A stretch of 10,109 nucleotides of DNA from UBA8337 sp049889915. GTDB lineage: Bacteria > Pseudomonadota > Alphaproteobacteria > RS24. Below, in pieces: positions 1 through 6,775 of the stretch. How positions within the stretch are numbered: the stretch's first letter is position 1; every line of letters starts with the position of its first letter. The stretch covers positions 1 through 10,109 of the forward strand of contig JBMHCM010000126.1 of NCBI GenBank assembly GCA_049889915.1, in the 5' to 3' direction. The notes below the pieces were generated by a model. That model saw only the letters and a program-made list of their open reading frames with translations. It was not told where the DNA came from and made no database searches. The translations under genes and the position numbers were made by a program.

Positions 1-1
1 G

Positions 2-661
2 CGGGCCAAATTGACGCCTGACTTTACGCCCATGTGTAAGCGGCTGATTTTCGCCTCCGATTATTTTCCGGCTCTGCAACGCGACAATTGCCAGCTGATT
101 ACGGACGGCATTGAGCGAATTGACGGCGACAGTGTGGTTACCAAAGACGGCGTACGGCATGCGCTGGATGTGCTGATACTGGCCACCGGCTTTGACACAT
201 CTGCCTTTATTTTACCAACCAGTGTGCATGGCGAGGGCGGCAAAGATTTGGCCGATTTTTGGGGCCGCGCCCCGCGCGCTCATCGCGGCGTCACCCTACC
301 CGGTTTCCCAAATTTCTGGATGGTCGAAGGGCCGACCAGCCCCATAGGCAATTTATCGCTGATCATGATATCCGAGCATCAGGTGGACTACATCATCTCC
401 ATGCTCGATAAGATGCGCCAAACCAAGCTGCAAGCCTTGATGCCCAAACAGGCGGCATACGAAGCGTATAATGACGGCCTCGCCAAGGCGGCGGAAGGCA
501 CGGTCTGGGTCACCGGCGGATGCGATAGCTGGTATATTGACGCCTCAGGCCTGCCAAATCTTTATAGTCATGCGCCGCATGAATATTTGCGCGACATGCA
601 CGGGCTAGATTTGGAAGAATATGACACGCTGCCGCGTGTAAACCGGCTGGCTGCCGAGTAA
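2..661 (+). CDS. Flavin-containing / Baeyer-Villiger-type monooxygenase, C-terminal part (5' end outside window)
   Basis: This is the last 219 codons of a class B flavoprotein monooxygenase. The frame is open to the left edge (R-A-K precedes the TTG at 11), so TTG and the internal ATGs are not starts. Visible family marks are a KRLIFASDYFPAL segment (usually K-R-x(4)-D-x-Y-x-A-L), the ATGFD motif at 182-196 near the second dinucleotide-binding region, the P-G-F-P-N-F-W-M-V-E-G-P-T-S-P-I-G-N segment, and C-D-S-W-Y near the C-terminus. Members use FAD and NADPH to insert one oxygen atom into ketones or to oxygenate N or S atoms; Baeyer-Villiger or hydroxyacetophenone-monooxygenase-like members carry this C-terminal pattern. 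The N-terminal FAD-binding Rossmann motif and the BVMO fingerprint lie outside the window, so the subclass is uncertain. The gene converges on the minus-strand operon with 6 bases between stop codons. Confidence 0.9.
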   Translation, partial: RAKLTPDFTPMCKRLIFASDYFPALQRDNCQLITDGIERIDGDSVVTKDGVRHALDVLILATGFDTSAFILPTSVHGEGGKDLADFWGRAPRAHRGVTLPGFPNFWMVEGPTSPIGNLSLIMISEHQVDYIISMLDKMRQTKLQALMPKQAAYEAYNDGLAKAAEGTVWVTGGCDSWYIDASGLPNLYSHAPHEYLRDMHGLDLEEYDTLPRVNRLAAE

Positions 662-667
662 AACCGC

Positions 668-2221
668 TTAGTTTGCGACCGGGCTCAGCCGCCACACCGA
701 ACCGGTTTCACCGTGCTCAAGCGCCAGATAAACCGCGCCATCCGGCCCGATACTGACGTCTCGCATGCGGCCGAAATTGCTCAACAATGTCTCCACCTCG
801 GTCGGTTTCCGGTCTTTTACGCGCACCCGATACAACGCCCCGGCTTTCAGCGAGCCGACCAGAATGTCGCCATTCCAGTTCGCAAAAGCGCGCCCCTGAT
901 GAAAGGTCAGATTGGAAATGGCCGGCGCCGGTGAGAAATCGACCACCGGCAAATGCGTCTCTTCTATCGGGAAATCGAGCCCCAAATCCGTGCCGATGGA
1001 CACCCACTCGCCATTGTAATTGAGGCCGTTTGTGTAGAGCGGCCAGCCGAAATTGCCGCCGCCTTGAATAAGGTTTATCTCATCGCCGCCGCGCGGCCCC
1101 ATTTCTGAATTCCAAATGGCGCCGGTTTGCGGATGCCCTTCAAGCCCCTGGCCGGTGCGATGACCAATGCTCCAAACAGTGTGGCGGGTTGATGTCGGGT
1201 CGCGTTCCGCTTGCGGCACGAAAAACGGATTGTCGGTCGGCACGCGGCCATCCTCATGCACACGGTGTATTTTACCGAAGGGCGTGTCCAAATCATGCAG
1301 CTTGTCATAAGTATTTTTGCCGCCAATCGACACATAAACATAACCTGCCTTATCAAAGGCCAGCCGACCGGCCGCCACGCCATCCGGCACCGGTGTGTAT
1401 TGGTCGCGATGCACCGACCAAATCACCTGCTGGTCGCGCCATTGCCCGTCAATAATGCGCCCGCGCAGCACCCGCACCATGGTGACCGGCACGATTGAGC
1501 CGCAATCAAGCCAGCAGCGGTCGGTATGCGAGAGGTAAATCCAGCCATTATTTTGGTAATCGGGGTGCAGCGCGACATCCAGCAAAATGCCAAGGTTAAG
1601 CCACGCCCCCTGCACGCTGAGAATGGTATCCCAGACGCGCGGTGTGTCCTTTACCAACGCGCCCTGTTGGCCATTGCTAACGAAGGAAAGACCACGGGTT
1701 TTTTCGGCAACCAGCAAACGCCCATCGGGCAGCGCCGCCAAGGAATACGGACGGCTTTGCAAATCGGCAATTTTTTCAACCGCGAAATGATGATGCTGCG
1801 AACCAACGCTCGGCATATTCCGCGGCGCAAATTGATAAGAAGCCGCCGTGGACACATAACCCTGCCGCCGCTCACTGACATAAAGCGCGATGCCTTTAAT
1901 CAGCTTCTCCGGCACTTGCCCTTGCCAATTATGCGTCTGCGGCAAATCGGGATGCCCGCTGATAACGCGCATTAACGCCGCATGGTCCTCGCCATAGGTC
2001 AATGCCCGACCGACCAGCGCCGGGGCTTGCGCCGTGCCTTTTAAATCAACGCCATGGCAGGCGACGCAATGGGCGCGAAACGCAAGCATAGAGGGCTCGC
2101 GCCCGTCGCGCCCGTCGAGATACCAATAGCCATAACCGACCAAGCCGCCAAACAAGATGACAATCGACAGAATAATCTTCTGCCACAGTTTGAGGTTACG
2201 CATGCGCGTTATCAGTTTCAC
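668..2221 (-). CDS. Membrane-anchored cytochrome c / PQQ-dependent glucose-sorbosone dehydrogenase fusion
   Basis: This 517-residue protein has three parts. Residues 12-34 are a hydrophobic segment behind a basic N-terminus, likely an uncleaved signal anchor. Residues about 44-120 are a small c-type cytochrome domain with one heme site, C52-V-A-C55-H56. Residues about 150-515 are a beta-propeller of the soluble PQQ glucose/sorbosone (aldose sugar) dehydrogenase family, shown by A-L-P-D-G-R-L-L-V-A-E near 163, A-L-H-P-D-Y near 217, G-H-R-T-G-Q-G at 353-359 (the family usually has G-H-R-N-x-Q-G) and G-P-R-G-G-D-E-I-N at 375-383. Such enzymes oxidise sugars or other alcohols in the periplasm; the fused heme would pass electrons to the respiratory chain. 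It is the last gene of the operon, 35 bases after its neighbour. The GTG start at 2221 is preferred because AAAGGA lies 8 bases upstream; an ATG at 2203 lacks such a site. The substrate is unknown. Confidence 0.85.
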   Translation of the reverse strand: MKLITRMRNLKLWQKIILSIVILFGGLVGYGYWYLDGRDGREPSMLAFRAHCVACHGVDLKGTAQAPALVGRALTYGEDHAALMRVISGHPDLPQTHNWQGQVPEKLIKGIALYVSERRQGYVSTAASYQFAPRNMPSVGSQHHHFAVEKIADLQSRPYSLAALPDGRLLVAEKTRGLSFVSNGQQGALVKDTPRVWDTILSVQGAWLNLGILLDVALHPDYQNNGWIYLSHTDRCWLDCGSIVPVTMVRVLRGRIIDGQWRDQQVIWSVHRDQYTPVPDGVAAGRLAFDKAGYVYVSIGGKNTYDKLHDLDTPFGKIHRVHEDGRVPTDNPFFVPQAERDPTSTRHTVWSIGHRTGQGLEGHPQTGAIWNSEMGPRGGDEINLIQGGGNFGWPLYTNGLNYNGEWVSIGTDLGLDFPIEETHLPVVDFSPAPAISNLTFHQGRAFANWNGDILVGSLKAGALYRVRVKDRKPTEVETLLSNFGRMRDVSIGPDGAVYLALEHGETGSVWRLSPVAN

Positions 2222-2229
2222 TCAGTCAT

Positions 2230-2235
2230 TCCTTT
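2230..2235 (-). promoter_or_regulatory. Ribosome binding site supporting a GTG start
   Basis: On the minus strand AAAGGA sits 8 bases before the GTG at 2221-2219. The in-frame ATG at 2203-2201 has no purine-rich site in the bases before it, so the GTG is chosen for the cytochrome-PQQ dehydrogenase. Confidence 0.6.
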
Positions 2236-2256
2236 CGGCGCGCCGCCTGCGATTTG

Positions 2257-2907
2257 CTAAGCGTTTCGGCGCTCGACAAAATAAGCCAAAACCGGAAAGC
2301 CGATAAAGAAGAATAAGGCAGTGGTGGCGGCCGATACCGTGTCTTCCATCGGGATATGCATAAACAATGCATGCACGGCAAAGAAAGCCATCAGCGCAAA
2401 CAGCACAATGAACAATGGCAAATTACTGACCTGCTGCATCGCCGTCTTACGATAAATAATGAAAGCGGCAACCAGAATACCGGTCTCAATGGCAATGGTC
2501 AGCAGCGGCATGTTCCAAAGACCGAAGCCGACAGTAAAATCCTCCGAGAAGAAAATCGGCATATCCGGCACATGCACCAGCAAGTCGAGCGGCCAGTGGC
2601 AGGCCACGGCAGCGGCGACTACCAGCAGCGCTTTGCGATCGGCGTTTTTGTCATACAGCTTGTAAAGTGCTGCGCCGAACACCGCCCAAACCGGTGTCAG
2701 AACCAGAGAATGCGTATAGGGCATGAACATGTCGAGGTCGTTTGTGGCGGTGAACCCCGGCACAACATCCATGCGTTCAATACCCAGCAACACGAAAATC
2801 ATTGCAAAAATATCCACGAATTGAACACCGGCCAACAACGCCCATAGCGGCACGCGACTATCCGCTCCTTTCAGTGCTGCGCCGGCAGCAAAATGTCCGA
2901 TAAACAT
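2257..2907 (-). CDS. Polytopic membrane protein with conserved His/Asp residues (hypothetical)
   Basis: This 216-residue protein is mostly hydrophobic, with about six likely membrane segments (roughly 22-42, 68-84, 93-111, 130-152, 163-183 and 193-210). Polar residues lie in or beside the membrane: H5 (in M-F-I-G-H-F), D32, H66 (in Y-T-H-S-L), H104 and D108 (in C-H-W-P-L-D) and H112. The pattern recalls the membrane-bound metal-dependent hydrolase-like families (YdjM/DUF457 type), where spaced His and Asp residues are thought to bind metal, but the assignment is by eye and no activity is established. The ATG at 2907 follows a strong minus-strand site, AGGAGAGGG, 2 bases away at its closest, with GGAG about 7 bases away. 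The gene starts 23 bases after the CoA-ligase stop and is followed by the PQQ dehydrogenase, so it is co-transcribed with the catabolic genes. Its role there is unknown. Confidence 0.75.
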   Translation of the reverse strand: MFIGHFAAGAALKGADSRVPLWALLAGVQFVDIFAMIFVLLGIERMDVVPGFTATNDLDMFMPYTHSLVLTPVWAVFGAALYKLYDKNADRKALLVVAAAVACHWPLDLLVHVPDMPIFFSEDFTVGFGLWNMPLLTIAIETGILVAAFIIYRKTAMQQVSNLPLFIVLFALMAFFAVHALFMHIPMEDTVSAATTALFFFIGFPVLAYFVERRNA

Positions 2908-2930
2908 ATCCCTCTCCTATGCTTGTTAGC

Positions 2931-4499
2931 TCAACCGGCAGCTTTTTCGGCTTCTTGTTGTTTTAATGCTGCTTTCTTCACTTTGCCGCTTTCCGTCATC
3001 GGCAAAGCGTCGATAAAGTCGAATTGCTTCGGCCATTTAAACTTTGCCAATTTCCCATCGAGATAATCAAGCAATTCTTGCGGGCTGACCGTTTCATTCG
3101 GCTGCGCGACAATAAACGCTTTACCGACCTCACCCCAATCGGCATTCGGCACACCAATGACGGCAGCATTGAAAACCTTCGGATGATCCATCAGCAGCTT
3201 TTCAATCTCCGCCGGATAAACATTTTCGCCGCCTGAGCGATACATATCCTTTTCACGGTCAACCAACGCCAAGCGCCCCTCAGCGTCCATCGTGCCCAAA
3301 TCGCAGGTGTTCAAAACGCCATCCCGAATGGTCTCAGCGGTTTTCTCCGGCATGCCCCAATAGCCGCTCATCACGGCCGGGCCTTGCGCCATAATGCGGC
3401 CAATCGTGTCCGGCGGCAGCTTTTCGCCATCCGGGCTTTCAATCCAAATATCAGAAAAATAACCGGCCCGCCCAACCGTATCGACGCGGCCGAAATCGGC
3501 TTTCATTTGCCCGACCATGGCCGAGTTTTCCGTTTGCCCGAAACCCAATTGCATTTGCAGACCAAACTTATCGCGCAACTCGTCCAGCAGGCTTTGCGGC
3601 GTGCGTTCGCCACCACCCATGCAATAGCGGATGGAAGAAAACACATCACTGCCCGGCTCTGCATGCTGCATGATCATTTTGAACATGGTGGTGATGGCCA
3701 TGGTCAAGGTGGGGCGATAGGTTTGGCAATCCTGTACAAACAGGGCCGGGTCAAACGCCTTACGCGTGACAATCGTGCCGCCGCGCAACAGCATCGGCGT
3801 CAGACAAATAAACAAACCGGCCGAGTGAAACAGCGGCATCGGCGCCAGCATCACATCGTCTTGTCGCAAATCAGCGGCCAGCGTGATGTTCATGAATTTG
3901 AAGTAGGTTTGCAGATGATTGGTCACCGCCCCTTTCGGCGCGCCGGTGGTGCCGGAGGTGTAGATAATGGCCAACGGGTCCATGAGGTTGACCGCATCGT
4001 CAATCTCAACCGGACTGTCGGGCTGTGCTTGTGTAACCGCGTCATAGCTCTGGGCAAGCGCCGCATCGACCGCGCCGCCATAAGCCAGCGCCCTTTCAGC
4101 CGTAATATCAGTCTGCTTCAATGCGTCCGCCACGGGGCCTGCGAAATCAGCATCAAAAACCAGTGCCGAGACGGAACAATTATTCAGCTGATAGGCCAGT
4201 TCATTGCCCAGCAGCCGACTATTAATCGGCACGGCGACCAGCCCTAATTTGGCGGCTGCAATATACAGCGCGACAGGCGGCAGCGCGTTTTTGCCCATAC
4301 CGGCCACGCGGTCGCCCTTTTTCAACCCCATAGCTTGAAACGCATGGCACAGACGATTAACGGCGCTGTTCAATTCGCCGTAGGTAACCGGCTCATCATC
4401 AAAAATCACCGCCGCTTTTTCCGGCTGGCGGATGACCCATTTGTCGAACAGACGCCCGACACTCCACGTCAAATTATCGACATAGCCTTCATTCATCAT
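2931..4499 (-). CDS. Acyl-CoA synthetase (AMP-forming, long/medium-chain or aryl acid type)
   Basis: This full-length 522-residue member of the ANL adenylate-forming family activates a carboxylic acid with ATP and then forms its CoA thioester. Core motifs are intact: the phosphate loop Y180-T-S-G-T-T-G-A-P-K-G190, the G-F-G-Q-T-E-N segment at 319-325, D400 of the usual T-G-D motif (here N-T-C-D-L-G), the hinge D414-R-E-K-D418 followed by the R-S-G-G-E-N-V-Y-P-A-E-I-E segment at 421-433, and catalytic K506 in E-S-G-K-V-K-K. No membrane segment or signal peptide is seen, so it is cytoplasmic. Its ATG overlaps the upstream MFS stop as ATGA (4499-4496), suggesting translational coupling. In context it would take the acid made by the GMC and aldehyde dehydrogenase enzymes to an acyl-CoA for hydration by the MaoC proteins. 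Chain length or ring preference cannot be read from the sequence. Confidence 0.92.
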   Translation of the reverse strand: MMNEGYVDNLTWSVGRLFDKWVIRQPEKAAVIFDDEPVTYGELNSAVNRLCHAFQAMGLKKGDRVAGMGKNALPPVALYIAAAKLGLVAVPINSRLLGNELAYQLNNCSVSALVFDADFAGPVADALKQTDITAERALAYGGAVDAALAQSYDAVTQAQPDSPVEIDDAVNLMDPLAIIYTSGTTGAPKGAVTNHLQTYFKFMNITLAADLRQDDVMLAPMPLFHSAGLFICLTPMLLRGGTIVTRKAFDPALFVQDCQTYRPTLTMAITTMFKMIMQHAEPGSDVFSSIRYCMGGGERTPQSLLDELRDKFGLQMQLGFGQTENSAMVGQMKADFGRVDTVGRAGYFSDIWIESPDGEKLPPDTIGRIMAQGPAVMSGYWGMPEKTAETIRDGVLNTCDLGTMDAEGRLALVDREKDMYRSGGENVYPAEIEKLLMDHPKVFNAAVIGVPNADWGEVGKAFIVAQPNETVSPQELLDYLDGKLAKFKWPKQFDFIDALPMTESGKVKKAALKQQEAEKAAG

Positions 4500-5764
4500 G
4501 CTGCTTTATCCATTTCGCGGCAGGCCATCAGAAAAATCACAAATCCGGCGGCGGCAAACAGGGTTGAAATCATCAGCGCATAGCTAAGCGAGGCAGCGCC
4601 ATATTGCGGTGCCAAAGCATCTGAAATCGCACCTACGGCCAGCGGCCCGACACCCAAACCCAGCAGGTTGGAAAAGAAGAAGTTAAGCGACGCAGCGAAA
4701 GCGCGTTGCGACGGCTTTACAGAGGATTGCACAACCGCCAGCCCCGGCCCGTGCTGCTGATAGATAAACAGGCCGCCAATAACAAACAGCGCAATGGCGA
4801 GCACAAAGTGGTCGGTCGCCAGTTCCCAGATATAGACCGGCACGGCCAGCGCGACACCATAAGTGGCCGGCCGCAATTGCCAACCACGGCCGAAGCGGCG
4901 CCCGAAATAATTGGAAATCAATCCGCCCGACAGCATGCCGCCAACCGCACCGACCAAAAAGACAAGACCGATAATCGTGCCGACCTGTGCCTGCGAAACA
5001 TCAGGGAAGCTGCGGAGAATATGCTGCGGCAACCAAGCCGAAAAGCTGTAGCCGGTAAAGACGACAAGAACATGCGCCAGCACCACATTGCGATAAATCC
5101 GATTGGCGGCCAGCTCTTTCAGCGTATCGATGACCGGCATTGCCTCAACATCGGCCTTGCCCACATCCATTTGCCCGCGCGGCGGCTCTTTAATGGTCAA
5201 CCAGACCAGCAAGGCGAGAATAAGCCCCGGCAGACCGGCAACGATGAAGGCCATGCGCCAGCCATATTCCTGCGCCACATAGCCGCCTAAGGCCAAGCCC
5301 ATAAACGCACCAACACCGATACCGATAGAATAAAGCGATAAAGCCAGCGCCCGTTCATTTTCGTCGAAATAGTCGGACAGCACGCTATGCGCAGGCGACA
5401 GACCGCCCGCCTCACCAATGCCGACACCGACCCGGCCCAAAAATAATTGCCAAAAGTTTTGCACCGCACCGCATAAAGCAGTGACCAATGACCAGAGTGC
5501 TACGGCACCGGCAATGATGTTAACGCGGTTCGACTTGTCGGCCAGCCGCGCAATCGGCAGCGCCATGGTGGAATAGAACAACGCAAAGGCCAAACCTGAC
5601 AGCAAGCCCAGTTGCGTATCATTAAGGCCGAACTCGGCCTTCAAATCCCCCAATAGAATGGAAACGATTTGCCGGTCCATGAAAGAAAATGCATAGGTCA
5701 TGGCCAGCAGCGCCAGCACATAATAGCGATAGAATTTCGGCTGTGTCGCAGAGGCTTGGCTCAT
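4496..5764 (-). CDS. MFS transporter (spinster-like)
   Basis: This 422-residue protein has about twelve hydrophobic segments, the usual MFS length. Family marks are F-M-D30-R31-Q in the first helix, the loop 2-3 motif A region A-R-L-A-D-K-S-N-R at 72-80, R111 in the fourth helix followed by G-V-G-I-G-E-A-G-G-L-S-P-A, and G-W-R-M-A-F near 168 followed by the A-G-L-P-G motif. The E-A-G-G/S-P-A pattern is typical of the spinster-like group common in alphaproteobacterial catabolic clusters. Such proteins are secondary carriers in the inner membrane; import of the pathway substrate is inferred from the operon, not shown. Its ATG shares one base with the stop of the preceding MaoC gene (TAATG at 5766-5762), and its stop overlaps the CoA-ligase start by four bases, so all three are probably translationally coupled. 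Confidence 0.93.
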   Translation of the reverse strand: MSQASATQPKFYRYYVLALLAMTYAFSFMDRQIVSILLGDLKAEFGLNDTQLGLLSGLAFALFYSTMALPIARLADKSNRVNIIAGAVALWSLVTALCGAVQNFWQLFLGRVGVGIGEAGGLSPAHSVLSDYFDENERALALSLYSIGIGVGAFMGLALGGYVAQEYGWRMAFIVAGLPGLILALLVWLTIKEPPRGQMDVGKADVEAMPVIDTLKELAANRIYRNVVLAHVLVVFTGYSFSAWLPQHILRSFPDVSQAQVGTIIGLVFLVGAVGGMLSGGLISNYFGRRFGRGWQLRPATYGVALAVPVYIWELATDHFVLAIALFVIGGLFIYQQHGPGLAVVQSSVKPSQRAFAASLNFFFSNLLGLGVGPLAVGAISDALAPQYGAASLSYALMISTLFAAAGFVIFLMACREMDKAA

Positions 5765-6225
5765 TATCCGCTCCGTTTTTTCAGCAAGACGCTGCGTTCC
5801 CCTTGAAACACCAGCTTGTCTTTTGCATTGACGCCATAATGGCGAAAGGTCACCACCCCACCCTCGGCCTGTTCTTCAACATCCAGCACCTCTGAGTAAG
5901 CATAAAGTGTGTCGCCATGCTTTACCGGTGACAGCAGTTTGATGTTGTCCATACCCAATTCGCGAATGGCATTACCGGCCGTGTCTTGCGCCGCCAAACC
6001 GATAACCATGGAGATGGTCACGCCGCCATAAACAATCGACTCGCCGATAATCGTGTCGGCCATCACATGATCGTTGAAGTGACCGGAAGCGGAATTGAGC
6101 ACCATATTACAAATGGTGACGGCATCGCTTTCCTTCACCGTTTTGCCGCGAAAATGCTTGTAAACATCGCCGATGGCGAAATCTTCGAAATAGCGACTGC
6201 CGCGAACGTCTGCTGCTTTTGACAT
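5764..6225 (-). CDS. MaoC-like hydratase, subunit/paralogue with conserved His
   Basis: This 153-residue single hot-dog protein resembles the MaoC family of (R)-specific enoyl-CoA hydratases, closest in style to the mesaconyl-CoA / beta-methylmalyl-CoA dehydratase-like branch: R-Y-F-E-D-F-x-I-G-D-V near residue 11, then N44-S-A-S-G-H49-F-N, which by eye aligns with the N-x-N-x-I-H-F-N/D active-site segment, then Y-G-G-V-T at 66-70 and G-D-T-L-Y-A near 104. H49 would be the catalytic histidine. The start at 6225 is chosen over an in-frame ATG at 6291 because a perfect AAGGAGG lies 5 bases upstream, while the longer form would overlap the upstream gene by about 55 bases and add a non-homologous N-terminus. 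It lies 10 bases after a second MaoC gene with the same architecture; a two-gene heteromer is plausible. Substrate unknown. Confidence 0.88.
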   Translation of the reverse strand: MSKAADVRGSRYFEDFAIGDVYKHFRGKTVKESDAVTICNMVLNSASGHFNDHVMADTIIGESIVYGGVTISMVIGLAAQDTAGNAIRELGMDNIKLLSPVKHGDTLYAYSEVLDVEEQAEGGVVTFRHYGVNAKDKLVFQGERSVLLKKRSG

Positions 6226-6230
6226 GCCCG

Positions 6231-6237
6231 CCTCCTT
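6231..6237 (-). promoter_or_regulatory. Strong ribosome binding site (AAGGAGG) deciding a start
   Basis: On the minus strand AAGGAGG overlaps the stop codon of the upstream MaoC gene (6238-6236) and lies 5 bases before the ATG at 6225. It fixes the start of the downstream MaoC gene and argues against the longer frame beginning at 6291. Confidence 0.85.
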
Positions 6238-6748
6238 AAATCTTCGCGCGCTTGCCGCTTTTGGCGACAATATTGCTGCGCTTATAATCAATCACCAACT
6301 CATCGTGCTGGTTGAACCCTTCCGTGTGCCAAGTGACAATGCCGACATCCGGGTTGGAGCCGCTTTCGCGCTTATCCAAAACGGTAGAGCGCGCCACAAT
6401 CGTATCGCCCTCATAAACGCTTTGGTGGTGGGTCAATTGATTGATGCCAAGAAACGGCCCGCCGCGCTCCGACAAATCTTCCACCGACATGCCCAACACC
6501 GTGTTGAACACCAAAAGCGGATTGACGGCGATTTTCTCGTGACCATTGGCCTTGGCATATTCGGCATTGAAATAATTCGGATTGAAATGCAGCGTCAGAT
6601 AAGTGAATTGCGCATTGTCACCGCTATTCAACGTGCGGCCCCAGTGATGGTCAAAAACCTGACCGATTTCAAAATCCTCATACTGATTGCCGACCAGCAA
6701 CAGCTTGGCCTTGTCAGCATTGGGAAAGGGCAGTTTTTCGTCAGACAT
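6236..6748 (-). CDS. MaoC-like hydratase paralogue, active-site His apparently replaced
   Basis: This 170-residue protein is a second single hot-dog MaoC protein: Q-Y-E-D-F-E-I-G-Q-V near residue 22, G-R-T-L-N-S-G-D at 37-44, then L-T-L-H54-F-N-P-N-Y59-F-N, N-P-L-L-V-F-N at 76-82, V-Y-E-G-D-T-I-V-A-R near 111 and a C-terminal G-F-N-Q-H-D-E-L-V-I-D-Y segment. The layout matches the mesaconyl-CoA / beta-methylmalyl-CoA dehydratase-like branch. In that segment the usual catalytic His position is Tyr59, and the position five residues earlier (Asp in PhaJ-type hydratases) is His54, so activity may be altered or the protein may be a partner subunit of the adjacent MaoC protein. The ATG at 6748 follows AGAGGAAG. 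It begins 27 bases after the GMC stop and ends 10 bases before the second MaoC start. Confidence 0.9.
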   Translation of the reverse strand: MSDEKLPFPNADKAKLLLVGNQYEDFEIGQVFDHHWGRTLNSGDNAQFTYLTLHFNPNYFNAEYAKANGHEKIAVNPLLVFNTVLGMSVEDLSERGGPFLGINQLTHHQSVYEGDTIVARSTVLDKRESGSNPDVGIVTWHTEGFNQHDELVIDYKRSNIVAKSGKRAKI

Positions 6749-6775
6749 ATGCTTCCTCTTTGACTTGCACTTGGT

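Noticed and set aside
2356..2847. 163-codon plus-strand frame opposite the membrane protein
   Set aside because: It is rich in His, Gln and Arg, the mirror of hydrophobic codons on the other strand, so it is a shadow.
3384..4247. 287-codon plus-strand frame opposite the CoA ligase
   Set aside because: It is antisense to a gene with all ligase motifs intact, its composition is rich in Arg, His and Gln as expected of a shadow frame, and it has no recognisable domain.
4706..5290. 194-codon plus-strand frame opposite the MFS gene
   Set aside because: It is a low-complexity shadow of a clear MFS coding frame with no ribosome binding site or family motif.
6226..6291. Upstream ATG at 6291 for the second MaoC gene
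   Set aside because: The 22 added residues would overlap the upstream gene and are not MaoC-like; the ATG at 6225 has a perfect AAGGAGG.
6224..6763. 179-codon plus-strand frame covering the first MaoC gene
   Set aside because: It is antisense to a MaoC coding frame with a well-supported start, and no domain is recognised.
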